From NCBI RefSeq assembly GCF_014904735.1, contig NZ_JACZCR010000007.1:1-58119 (forward strand): DNA of 58,119 nt, read 5' to 3'. A program made the translations under genes and the position numbers. This document shows positions 10,024 through 18,445 of the stretch, piece by piece. Source of the stretch: Microbulbifer hainanensis (GTDB lineage Bacteria; Pseudomonadota; Gammaproteobacteria; Pseudomonadales; Cellvibrionaceae). The number at the start of each line of letters is the position of its first letter. The stretch's first letter is position 1. The notes beneath the pieces were generated by a model that saw nothing but the letters and a program-made list of their open reading frames with translations, was not told where the DNA came from and ran no database searches.

Positions 10024-10071
10024 TACAGCCCCTGAGCCGCGTGTGTGGGCATACGCGGCTCAGGGGCTGTA
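10024..10071. terminator. Bidirectional hairpin between ABC permease and tetR
   Basis: A perfect 19-base-pair stem (10024-10042 with 10053-10071; core CCCTGAGCCGCGT) with a 10-base loop. It closes the plus-strand ABC operon. Its right arm contains the stop codon of the convergent tetR gene (which ends at 10060), so the last codons of tetR are part of the hairpin. There is no clear T-run, so factor-independent termination is uncertain. Confidence 0.65.
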
Positions 10072-10698
10072 AGCCCGCATGAATAACCGCGCGGCCTCGG
10101 CAACGCGCTCGCGCTTTTCCTCTTCACCGGGCGCCTCACAACAGCCGATCAATACCTGGATATGCCGGCAGCCCCCCTGCAGCATGCCAAAGAAAAACTC
10201 CGCCGCCCCGGTGGGGTCGTCCAGCCGCAGCAACCCCAGCTCCGCGGCACGACTCAGGAAGCGGGTCATTCCATTGAGGGTGCGCTGAGGGCCGGCCTCG
10301 TAAAAGAGCCGCGTCATTGCTTCGTCCTGGGCGGCCATGGCGCACATAACGCGCAGCAGCCGCACTGAATCCTCGCCATCGATCATGCCCAGGAAGGCCA
10401 CACCGATGCGATTCAGCATCTCCTCCAGCGAATCGCCCTCGGCGAGGGTGAACATCGGCATCGGCATCAGGTTTTCACACTTGGACTCGACGGCGCTGAA
10501 GAACAGCGTCTCCTTGTCGGAAAAGTGGCTGTACACCGTGAGCTTGGACACGCCGGCCTCAGCGGCCACCGCATCCATGCTGGTACCCGCAAATCCCTGG
10601 GACAGGAACAGATCCTTGGCCGCATCGAGAATGGCCTGGCGCTTGGCCGGATCCTTGGGGCGGCCCCGCGCGGCGACCACTGAAGATTGTTCAGACAT
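10060..10698 (-). CDS. TetR/AcrR-family transcriptional repressor of the RND pump
   Basis: A 212-residue one-component repressor. The N-terminal HTH (about residues 20-65) reads ILDAAKDLFLSQGFAGTSMD and then GVSKLTVYSHFSDKETLF, a canonical TetR recognition helix. The larger C-terminal domain would bind an inducer and resembles the AefR-like group. It diverges from an RND adaptor/pump operon, and a near-perfect palindrome (10738-10755) lies in the shared 133-base gap, so it most likely represses both itself and the pump until a toxic ligand is bound. The ligand is unknown. Confidence 0.9.
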   Translation of the reverse strand: MSEQSSVVAARGRPKDPAKRQAILDAAKDLFLSQGFAGTSMDAVAAEAGVSKLTVYSHFSDKETLFFSAVESKCENLMPMPMFTLAEGDSLEEMLNRIGVAFLGMIDGEDSVRLLRVMCAMAAQDEAMTRLFYEAGPQRTLNGMTRFLSRAAELGLLRLDDPTGAAEFFFGMLQGGCRHIQVLIGCCEAPGEEEKRERVAEAARLFMRAYSP

Positions 10699-10737
10699 AA
10701 GGCTCCATATACTGGACTGGCGAGTTTAATAAAATTA

Positions 10738-10755
10738 CTATACTGACCAGTATAG
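10738..10755. promoter_or_regulatory. Probable TetR operator
   Basis: CTATACTGACCAGTATAG is an 18-base palindrome with a single mismatched pair, located between divergent tetR and the RND adaptor gene. A further half-site, TATACTGG, sits at 10708-10715. Position and symmetry fit auto- and cross-repression by the TetR protein. Confidence 0.7.
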
Positions 10756-10831
10756 CATTGTCGGCCCTGCTGGCGCCCGTTTAAACCAGCCGCCAGCAAC
10801 ATGGCCACCACCACAGGGACGAGGTCTATTC

Positions 10832-11941
10832 ATGTACCGATCGCTACTACTCGCGGCACTGCCGCTCTGCCTGACACTCTCCGCCTGCTCCCCCTCCGAG
10901 GCCCCCGACGTCGCGAAGCCGCGCCCGGCAGTCATGGTGCAGCCGCAGCGAGCGGGAAATCTACAGGAAGTCTATCCCGGCGAAATTCGCGCCCGCTACG
11001 AGCCGGCCCTGGCTTTCCGCATCGGCGGCAAGATCAGCCGGCGCCTGGTTGACGTTGGCGACCGGGTTAAAAGCGGTCAGGCGCTGGCGGAACTCGACGC
11101 CGATGACCTGCGCCTGCAGCTGGACAGCGCGCAGGCGCGCCTCGCTTCCGCGCAGGCGGAACACCGCCTGGCCAGCAGCGAGCTGGAGCGTTACCGGGCA
11201 CTGCTCCAGCGCCAGCTGGTCAGCGCATCCCAGTTCGATGCCGTGGAAAGCCGCTTCGACGCCAGCGCGGCACAGTTGAAACAGGCCAGCGCGCAATTCG
11301 ATGTCGCCCGCAACCAGGCCGGTTACGCGGTACTGAAGGCACCACAGGACGGCGTCATCGCCCAGCGCCTCGCCGAGGCCGGTCAGGTGGTAGCCGCAGG
11401 CCAGGCAGTCTTCGCGCTGGCGGCAGACGGCGACCGCGAAGTGCGCATCGACCTGCCCGAACAGGATATCGAGCGCTTTCGTGTCGGCCAGACACTCGCA
11501 GTGGAACTCTGGTCGCGCCCCGGGGAGCCCTTCCCCGCCCGAATTCGCGAACTCTCACCCGCCGCCGACCCCACGTCCCGCACTTTCGAGGCGCGGGTGG
11601 CGTTCGACAATGCCAAGGTCGGCGCGGAACTGGGACAGAGCGCCCGGGTATTCGTCAACGGCACCAGGCCGGACAACGTACTGTCGCTGCCGCTGTCTGC
11701 GGTGACAGCCGACGACGGCCAGCCCTACGTGTGGGTGCTGGATCCGGAAACATTCACGCTGCACCGCACCCCGGTGACCGTCGGCCCCTATGGCGAGGAC
11801 AGCGTGCCGGTACTGGGCGGCTTGCAACCGGACAACTGGGTCGTCGCCGCCGGCACCCAGCTGGTTCAGGACGGCCAGCAAGTGCGGCCGGTGGACAGGA
11901 TGAACCGCCCGATTGAAATCGAATTAGCACAGCAACAATAA
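10832..11941 (+). CDS. RND efflux periplasmic adaptor (membrane fusion lipoprotein)
   Basis: A 369-residue HlyD/AcrA-type adaptor. The N-terminus is a lipoprotein signal with lipobox LSAC (Cys at about residue 19), so it is anchored to the inner membrane and periplasmic. A lipoyl half-motif (RIGGKISRRLVDVGDRVKSGQ near 60), an alpha-helical hairpin rich in Ala/Gln (about 95-155), the second lipoyl half (LKAPQDGVIAQRLAEAGQVV near 170) and a beta-barrel domain follow in the usual order. A GAGG ribosome-binding site precedes the ATG. It is followed after 56 bases by the RND permease. No outer membrane channel gene is nearby, so a TolC-like protein encoded elsewhere is presumably shared. Confidence 0.93.
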   Translation: MYRSLLLAALPLCLTLSACSPSEAPDVAKPRPAVMVQPQRAGNLQEVYPGEIRARYEPALAFRIGGKISRRLVDVGDRVKSGQALAELDADDLRLQLDSAQARLASAQAEHRLASSELERYRALLQRQLVSASQFDAVESRFDASAAQLKQASAQFDVARNQAGYAVLKAPQDGVIAQRLAEAGQVVAAGQAVFALAADGDREVRIDLPEQDIERFRVGQTLAVELWSRPGEPFPARIRELSPAADPTSRTFEARVAFDNAKVGAELGQSARVFVNGTRPDNVLSLPLSAVTADDGQPYVWVLDPETFTLHRTPVTVGPYGEDSVPVLGGLQPDNWVVAAGTQLVQDGQQVRPVDRMNRPIEIELAQQQ

Positions 11942-11997
11942 ACCGCGACGATTTCGCGCGAACCGGAATTCGCGCCATACAGCCAGGAATTAACCCC

Positions 11998-14900
11998 ATG
12001 CGTTTCAATCTCTCCGAGTGGGCCCTGAAAAACCGCACGCTGGTGCTCTACGCAATGATTGTGCTCGGCCTGCTGGGCGCCGTTTCCTATACCCAGCTCG
12101 GTCAGAGCGAGGATCCGCCGTTTACCTTCAAGGTGATGGTCGTCAACACCCTGTGGCCCGGCGCCAGTGCCGAAGAGGTTTCCCGCCAGATTACCGAACG
12201 GGTGGAAAAGAAGCTGATGGAGACCGGCGACTATGCCCGCATCATGTCGTTTTCCCGCCCCGGCCAGTCCCAGGTGATGTTTGTCGCCCGCGACGATATG
12301 CACTCCAGCAAAATCCCCGATCTCTGGTACCAGGTGCGCAAGAAAGTCGGCGATATCCGCCACACACTGCCACCGGATATCCAGGGTCCGTTGTTCAATG
12401 ATGAGTTCGGCACCACCTTCGGCAACATCTACGCACTGACCGGTTCCGGGTTCGATTACGCCCTGAAAAAGGACTATGCCGAACGCCTGCAGCTGGCACT
12501 GCAGCGGGTACCCGACGTGGGCAAGGTGGAATTGATCGGCCTGCAGGATGAAAAAATCTGGGTCGATATTTCCAATACCAAGCTCGCTTCGCTGGGGCTG
12601 CCCATGTCCGCCGTGTTGAACGCACTGCAGGCGCAGAACAGTGTTGCCGATGCCGGCTTTGTGGAGACACCCAGTGATCGCGTGCGCATTCGTGTCAGCG
12701 GCCAGTTCCGCTCCGTAGACGAAATCCGCCATTTCCCCATCAGCGTCAACGGACGCACCCAGCAGCTCGGCGACATTGCCGAAGTGCACCGCGGCTTCAG
12801 CAACCCTCCGCAGCCGCGCATGCGCTTTATGGGAGAGGATGCCATCGGCATCGCGGTATCGATGAAAAAAGGCGGCGACATACTCGCACTGGGCAAACAC
12901 CTCGATGCCACCTTCGCCGAGCTGCAACAGGACCTGCCCCTCGGACTGGAGCTAAACAAGGTTTCCGACCAGCCCGCAGCGGTGCAGCGCGGTGTGGGGG
13001 AATTCCTCAAGGTCCTGGCGGAAGCCCTGGCCATCGTACTGCTGGTCAGTTTTTTCTCTCTCGGCGTGCGCACCGGCCTGGTGGTGGCGCTGTCCATTCC
13101 GCTGGTGCTGGCGATGACTTTCGCACTGATGCATTACTTCGATATCGGCCTGCACAAGATTTCGCTGGGCGCGTTGGTGCTGGCACTCGGGCTGATGGTA
13201 GACGACGCCATCATCGCCGTGGAAATGATGGCAATCAAAATGGAGCAGGGCCTCAGTCGCCTCAAGGCAGCCGGCTTCGCCTGGACCAGCACGGCCTTTC
13301 CGATGCTGACCGGCACCCTGATCACCGCCGCCGGTTTCCTGCCCATCGCCACGGCACAGTCCGGCACCGGTGAATACACCCGCTCTATTTTCCAGGTGGT
13401 CACCCTATCCCTGCTGGCATCCTGGGTCGCCGCGGTGGTCTTTGTGCCCTACCTGGGCAGCAAACTGCTGCCCAGCCTGGCCCGCCGCGACGACAGCGGC
13501 ACCGTGCACGATCCCTATGCCAAACCCTTTTACCGGCGCTTCCGCAGCGTGGTGCTCTGGTGCCTGCGGCACCGCAAGTCGGTCATTGCCCTGACCCTGG
13601 CGGTATTTATCGGCTCGCTGATCCTGTTCCGCTTCGTGCCGCAGCAGTTTTTCCCGTCGTCCGGGCGCCTGGAGCTGATGGTCGACCTGAAGCTCAATGA
13701 AGGGGCATCGCTGAAAGCCACCGAGTTCCAGGCCAAGCGTCTGGAGGAACTGCTTTCGCACAATCAACAGGTGGAAAACTATGTCGCCTATGTCGGCACC
13801 GGCTCGCCGCGTTTTTACCTGCCCCTCGACCAGCAGCTGCCGGCGGCGAGTTTCGCCCAGTTCGTGCTGCAGACACGCAGCATCGAAGAGCGCGAGCAGG
13901 TGCGCAGCTGGCTGATCAAAACCATGCGCGAGCAATTCCCCACGGTCCGCACTCGTATCTCGCGGCTGGAAAACGGGCCGCCGGTGGGCTATCCGGTGCA
14001 GTTCCGCGTTTCCGGCGAATACATTCCTGAAGTGCGCAAACTGGCCCGCACTGTGGCGGACAAGGTACGTGAAAACCCGGCAGTGGCCAACGTGCACCTG
14101 GACTGGGAAGAGCCCAGCAAGACGGTACACCTGAATGTGGACCAGGCCCGCGCCCGCGCCCTCGGTGTCACCTCGGCGGATCTGTCGCGCGCCCTGCGCA
14201 GTTCGCTTTCCGGCGTCACTGTCAGCCAGTACCGCGAGGATAACGAGCTGATCGATGTGCAGGTGCGCGGCGACGAGCGCGAACGCCACGCACTCGGCCA
14301 GCTCGGCAACCTGTCGGTACAGACCGCCAGCGGTCGCAGTGTTCCGCTCAACCAGGTGGCCACACTGGAGTACGGTTTCGAGGAGGGTGTGATCTGGCAT
14401 CGCAACCGCCTGCCGACGGTGACCGTGCGCGCGGACATTTACGGCGAGCAGCAGCCCTCCACAGTGGTCAACGAAATATGGCCGCACCTGCAGCAGATCC
14501 GCAGCCAGTTGCCGCCCGGCTATCTGCTGGCGATCGGCGGCAGCGTGGAGGAATCGGCCCGTGGCCAGCAGTCGGTCAACGCCGGTATGCCGCTGTTCCT
14601 GCTGGTGGTACTGACGCTGTTGATGCTGCAGCTGCGCAGCTTTTCCCTGTCGGCGATGGTCTTCCTGACCGCACCGCTGGGCATTATCGGTGTGACGGTA
14701 TTTCTGCTGGTGTTCCGCCAGCCATTCGGGTTTGTCGCCATGCTCGGCACCATCGCTCTCGCGGGCATGATCATGCGCAATTCGGTGATTCTGGTCGACC
14801 AGATACAACAGGATATCAGCCAGGGCCTGAGCCGCTGGGATGCGATTGTGGAATCCACCGTACGGCGCTTCCGCCCGATTGCACTCACCGCGCTGACCGC

Positions 14901-15171
14901 AGTGTTGGCAATGATTCCACTATCGCGTAGCGACTTCTTCGGCCCCATGGCCGTGGCCATTATGGGCGGACTGATCGTTGCCACCGCACTCACTCTACTG
15001 TTCCTGCCGGCACTCTATGCTGCCTGGTACCGTGTGCGTGAAGACGAGGTCACGGATCAGGAGTCACCGCAGGGCTTCGCGCCAGGTTTTGCGCAATTGC
15101 GCGCACGCCTGCTCGGGGCCAGTCGCTCCGTGAGCCGCAAACTGTCTCGCTCTACGGACCCTGCCTCTTAA
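11998..15171 (+). CDS. RND-family efflux permease (HAE-1/AcrB-like)
   Basis: A 1057-residue proton-driven pump subunit, the normal length for the family. Twelve membrane segments in two halves flank two large periplasmic loops. GLMVDDAIIAVE (about residue 398) in the fourth helix carries the Asp pair of the proton relay. ITERVEKKLMETGDYARIMSF near residue 63 and LAGMIMRNSVILVDQI near 920 are strongly conserved regions. It is probably co-transcribed with the adaptor and repressed by the divergent TetR. The sequence resembles the group annotated as 'efflux RND transporter permease' of acriflavin-resistance type rather than metal (CusA) pumps, but the substrate range cannot be read. Confidence 0.95.
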   Translation: MRFNLSEWALKNRTLVLYAMIVLGLLGAVSYTQLGQSEDPPFTFKVMVVNTLWPGASAEEVSRQITERVEKKLMETGDYARIMSFSRPGQSQVMFVARDDMHSSKIPDLWYQVRKKVGDIRHTLPPDIQGPLFNDEFGTTFGNIYALTGSGFDYALKKDYAERLQLALQRVPDVGKVELIGLQDEKIWVDISNTKLASLGLPMSAVLNALQAQNSVADAGFVETPSDRVRIRVSGQFRSVDEIRHFPISVNGRTQQLGDIAEVHRGFSNPPQPRMRFMGEDAIGIAVSMKKGGDILALGKHLDATFAELQQDLPLGLELNKVSDQPAAVQRGVGEFLKVLAEALAIVLLVSFFSLGVRTGLVVALSIPLVLAMTFALMHYFDIGLHKISLGALVLALGLMVDDAIIAVEMMAIKMEQGLSRLKAAGFAWTSTAFPMLTGTLITAAGFLPIATAQSGTGEYTRSIFQVVTLSLLASWVAAVVFVPYLGSKLLPSLARRDDSGTVHDPYAKPFYRRFRSVVLWCLRHRKSVIALTLAVFIGSLILFRFVPQQFFPSSGRLELMVDLKLNEGASLKATEFQAKRLEELLSHNQQVENYVAYVGTGSPRFYLPLDQQLPAASFAQFVLQTRSIEEREQVRSWLIKTMREQFPTVRTRISRLENGPPVGYPVQFRVSGEYIPEVRKLARTVADKVRENPAVANVHLDWEEPSKTVHLNVDQARARALGVTSADLSRALRSSLSGVTVSQYREDNELIDVQVRGDERERHALGQLGNLSVQTASGRSVPLNQVATLEYGFEEGVIWHRNRLPTVTVRADIYGEQQPSTVVNEIWPHLQQIRSQLPPGYLLAIGGSVEESARGQQSVNAGMPLFLLVVLTLLMLQLRSFSLSAMVFLTAPLGIIGVTVFLLVFRQPFGFVAMLGTIALAGMIMRNSVILVDQIQQDISQGLSRWDAIVESTVRRFRPIALTALTAVLAMIPLSRSDFFGPMAVAIMGGLIVATALTLLFLPALYAAWYRVREDEVTDQESPQGFAPGFAQLRARLLGASRSVSRKLSRSTDPAS

Positions 15172-15201
15172 CAACCTGAGTGCATCACTCACCGGAGCGG
15201 A

Positions 15202-15227
15202 GCCGCGCGAATTAAATATCGCGCGGC
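15202..15227. terminator. GC-rich hairpin between convergent RND and GDPD genes
   Basis: GCCGCGCGA (15202-15210) pairs perfectly with TCGCGCGGC (15219-15227) around an A/T loop. It lies in the 144-base gap between convergent genes. No T-run follows, so it may act as a weak bidirectional terminator or only as a 3'-end-protecting hairpin. Confidence 0.45.
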
Positions 15228-15315
15228 GCCGGCACGAAAGACCGAAACACGGTTGGCAAAACTTGGGTTGGTCCAATTGGAGGTTCGCGGGTATTGCTAT
15301 TTGACTCGGCGGGGG

Positions 15316-16203
15316 TCAGCCAGCTCCGCGCAGGTTTTCATCCAACAGAGACAGCAGCCTGTCCGGGCGGTTTGTCACGATACCGTCCAGTCCGAGGTCG
15401 ATATGGCGCTGCATTTCCACCTCATCATCGACAGTCCAGACCGAAATATGCAGATTGCAGTTGCGCGCCGCGCGCACGAAGCGCGGTGTGTAAACGCGGA
15501 TACCGTGGAAGTGAATCGGCAGCTGCATGGTCTGGTAGGCGGGACTCAGCAAGCGCTCGGCGCCGAATAGCTGCGCCACAAAAAACAGCAGGGCTTCCGG
15601 CATGGTGGCACCGGTGGCGACATCCGGACACAGGCGGCGGAACTCGGCAATTACCCCCCGGTGGAACGAGGAAACGATCACCCGCGAAGTCGCCCCTGCA
15701 TCCTGCACGCTGCGGCACAGCGCTTCCGCCGCACGGGGATCATCGTTCTTCAGTTCGATGATCATGGGAGTATCCGGCAGCGCCGCAAAGACCTCATCGA
15801 CGGTAGAGATTTGCAGTGGCGCGTCGCGGTAAGGAAAGGAGCCGTCACTGCCGCCCCAGTGATACCCCGGGTTCAGCCCGCGTAACTCTTCCAACGTCTT
15901 TTCCTGAATCGCGCCGCTCCCCTCGGTAGTGCGGTCCACGAAACCATCGTGCATCAATATCAGCTGGCCGTCGGCGGTGAGATTCAGGTCAAACTCCAGG
16001 GCATCGACACCGAGGGCGACCATTTCCTGTAGATAATGCAGGGTATTGCCCGGATAGAGACCATTGCCGGCCTCATCGCCGTGGGAGATAACCAGCGGCT
16101 CCGGTTTTTGCGGCAGGGAAAGGGCGCACGGCGGCGCCGGGCGCGCCGTGGCATAGCGCCACAGCAGAAAGGTTGTTAATACGAAAAGCAGCAACCAGTT
16201 CAT
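15316..16203 (-). CDS. Glycerophosphodiester phosphodiesterase family protein
   Basis: A 295-residue protein with an N-terminal membrane anchor or signal segment (about residues 3-20) followed by a GDPD TIM barrel. VDALEFDLNLTADGQLILMHDGFVDR (near residue 72) contains the metal-binding Glu-x-Asp pair and the second catalytic His, and IIELKND near 150 supplies the third acidic ligand. The first motif reads SHGDEAGNGLYPGNTL, whereas the family norm is HRG...PENT, so the Arg after the catalytic His and the Glu of PENT are replaced. It is expected to hydrolyse glycerophosphodiesters from phospholipid turnover at the outer face of the inner membrane, but the altered motif may mean a different substrate. 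Confidence 0.88.
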   Translation of the reverse strand: MNWLLLFVLTTFLLWRYATARPAPPCALSLPQKPEPLVISHGDEAGNGLYPGNTLHYLQEMVALGVDALEFDLNLTADGQLILMHDGFVDRTTEGSGAIQEKTLEELRGLNPGYHWGGSDGSFPYRDAPLQISTVDEVFAALPDTPMIIELKNDDPRAAEALCRSVQDAGATSRVIVSSFHRGVIAEFRRLCPDVATGATMPEALLFFVAQLFGAERLLSPAYQTMQLPIHFHGIRVYTPRFVRAARNCNLHISVWTVDDEVEMQRHIDLGLDGIVTNRPDRLLSLLDENLRGAG

Positions 16204-16266
16204 GGGTTACCCGAATTGGATTGGTCGTAGCCCGCAGGCACCCGGGTGGGCACCTGCAGATTACCG

Positions 16267-16917
16267 TCAGGGCAGGATTTTCTCGAGACGCTCCAGGTCG
16301 TTGACCACGCGCCAGTGGCCACCGCTCTGCTCTACCCGCTTCTGCCACTGGTCGAGCCGATCGATGTATTCATTCGGATCGATATTGTCACTGCGCAGCT
16401 TGGTCACATTCAACGCTACCAGGTTGAAGCCATCCAGCTGCAGCGGCACATCGCGGTTGTAACCCTTTTTGATTTCTTCCTTGAGGTCGGAAAAGATCAG
16501 GATTGTCTTGGTGCCCGGATGCTTCTCATTCAGGTATTCCACCGCCTGCAGCAAGCCACCGGTAATATCCGTATAGGCCGCGGGCTTGGTGTCGTCGACG
16601 AATTGCTGGATCTCCTGCTGGAACACCCGCTTCTGCTTGTTGGTCACACTGGGCCGGTCGTCAAAGGTGACTTTGGCTTTGATGTTTTTTTCGCTGAAAC
16701 TGCCGGTATTGATACTGGCCACGGCAAAGGTATCGCCCGGGTTCATTTTGGCCAGGGTGTAGTTGATCACCTGCTGCGCCTTGTCCAGCTCCTGAGTGTA
16801 GGTGCCCGAAGTATCGATCAGCATATAGACGCCCTGGTTGCGCGCCACCGGTTCCCCACAGCCACCCAGCAACAGGGCGCAGGCTGAGGCGATCAGCATT
16901 CGGTAAACATTCTTCAT
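16267..16917 (-). CDS. VWA-domain lipoprotein of unknown function
   Basis: A 216-residue protein with a lipoprotein signal (MLIASACALLLGGC; lipidated Cys near residue 20) followed by a von Willebrand factor A-like domain. The metal-ion-dependent adhesion site reads DTSGT (about residue 38), with a Thr/Asp in AAYTDITGG and an Asp in LIFSDLKEE. This is a DxSxT variant of the usual DxSxS. The start at 16917 overlaps the stop of the preceding membrane-protein gene (TGATG), so the pair is translationally coupled. A longer frame upstream to 17430 lies inside that gene and is rejected. A role in binding a protein partner at the envelope is inferred from the domain; no specific function can be assigned. 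Confidence 0.8.
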   Translation of the reverse strand: MKNVYRMLIASACALLLGGCGEPVARNQGVYMLIDTSGTYTQELDKAQQVINYTLAKMNPGDTFAVASINTGSFSEKNIKAKVTFDDRPSVTNKQKRVFQQEIQQFVDDTKPAAYTDITGGLLQAVEYLNEKHPGTKTILIFSDLKEEIKKGYNRDVPLQLDGFNLVALNVTKLRSDNIDPNEYIDRLDQWQKRVEQSGGHWRVVNDLERLEKILP

Positions 16918-18323
16918 CAGGCTTTCTCCGCACCGCTCGACGCCGACGCACTGGCCCGCCAGTCGAGGAATTTGTTTTCCAGCCACAGCGGAAAGAAGAT
17001 CACGATATCGTACAGGCGCACAAACATTGCGCCGAGGCGCAGTGCCGCCGTGCCGCACAACCGCAGGGTGACAGACAGGACGCGCAACAGGAAGGCCGTC
17101 AGCACGCCGATCACGGTGCGCGCCGAGGCGATGAAGTTTTCCAGCGGAATGGCCACGAACGTCAGCGCAAACGGCAGGATAAAGCCCATGCCCATCTGTG
17201 CTGCAGTGGTGATCCAGTAGACGCCGCTGGTTGCGGCAGCCACATCGCCGCCGCGCAACTGCGCACTCACCGCCAGGTCTTCCTGCATCAGGATCTCGCG
17301 CATAAAGGCCAGCCCCGCCTCGATGGAAGCGAGGAAGAACAGCAGCGCGAAAGCGGCCCACATCATGCGCATGCGCAGCTTGTCGTTGAGCGCACTGATC
17401 ACCGGAAACAGGCGCGTGATACGCAGGCACTCCATGACGAACAGCCCCATGGTGATCTCTACCAGAATGATCACCAGCGCGGAAATATTCGCCACCTTGA
17501 AACTGCCGATATAGCTGGTGCCGCCAACCATTTCAGTCATCGGCCGCGCAATCAGATGGAAATTGATCAGCGCCCCGCCGACCGCAACCGCGAGCACGAC
17601 AGCGGCGATAAAGAACTGGCTCAGCGAGGAAGAAGACAGCATCCGCTGGGCGCGGTCGCTGCCCTCATGGATTTCCTCGTAGCGCGCCATATGGCCGTCG
17701 AGCACTTTGGCACGGCGGATGACGGATTCGACATTCTTGTTGACCTGCCCCAGGGTGACCAGCATAGAGCGCCAGTGGGGCATCATGCGCTTGAGCAACT
17801 GGTGGCGTTCGCGGGCGGATTCGCGGTAGGCCTCCAGCGCCTTGGATTCTGCCTTGCGCATGGAGTGGTGGATGGTTTCCAGCACATCGCCGACCACCGG
17901 GTCCTGCTTGGCAGGGATATCCGCCACCGCCTTGATCGCCTTGGCCCAGTTGGTGGGCTCCGGCGGCACCTCGGCGCTGCGGACGTAATCTTCGTCGATC
18001 GCCGTCAACTGTTCGCACAGGTGGCGGTGCAGCGTGGGATACTGCGCCAGCTCCTTCTTCATGGTGCCTTCGATACGGTCGAATTCGCGCTCCACATGAC
18101 GCTCCGCCGCTTCGCGCCCCAGAGCCAGCAGCACTTCACGATTGCGCTGCTGCAGCCGCTGCTCGGCGCTGGCCACCGCATTGGCGCCCAGACGCAGGGA
18201 CTGGTGAAAGAAACGGGCCAGGGAGAAAATGCCCTGGTGCACCGGCTTGCGCGCAACAAACAACGCCACCAGCCCCAGCACAAACCACAGCCAGAGCGGC
18301 AAGCTATCCAGAAGTCCTGTCAC
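16917..18323 (-). CDS. Uncharacterised multi-spanning membrane protein paired with VWA lipoprotein
   Basis: A 468-residue protein I do not recognise. Residues about 8-23 form a first hydrophobic helix. A long, charged, largely helical region (about 30-235; rich in Glu/Arg, with SAEQRLQQRNREVLLALGRE) is probably a cytoplasmic or periplasmic coiled coil. At least four hydrophobic helices then follow: about 236-260, 275-300, 320-345 and 375-400. The C-terminal part (LTAFLLRVLSVTLRLCGTAALRL) is amphipathic. The gene overlaps the VWA lipoprotein gene by one base and is otherwise isolated, so the two probably form one complex. Low-complexity homologies to MotA- or stomatin-like proteins are possible but not demonstrable here. 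Confidence 0.75.
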   Translation of the reverse strand: MTGLLDSLPLWLWFVLGLVALFVARKPVHQGIFSLARFFHQSLRLGANAVASAEQRLQQRNREVLLALGREAAERHVEREFDRIEGTMKKELAQYPTLHRHLCEQLTAIDEDYVRSAEVPPEPTNWAKAIKAVADIPAKQDPVVGDVLETIHHSMRKAESKALEAYRESARERHQLLKRMMPHWRSMLVTLGQVNKNVESVIRRAKVLDGHMARYEEIHEGSDRAQRMLSSSSLSQFFIAAVVLAVAVGGALINFHLIARPMTEMVGGTSYIGSFKVANISALVIILVEITMGLFVMECLRITRLFPVISALNDKLRMRMMWAAFALLFFLASIEAGLAFMREILMQEDLAVSAQLRGGDVAAATSGVYWITTAAQMGMGFILPFALTFVAIPLENFIASARTVIGVLTAFLLRVLSVTLRLCGTAALRLGAMFVRLYDIVIFFPLWLENKFLDWRASASASSGAEKA

Positions 18324-18445
18324 GTTGTCGCCTCCTCGGTATTATTCGGCTATTTATCCATCGTAACAGCAGAAGGCAACACAATCGTCCACAAGTTCAC
18401 ACTTCCGCCGGAATTGAACTGGCGCGATTGTACCATTTAGGAGCA

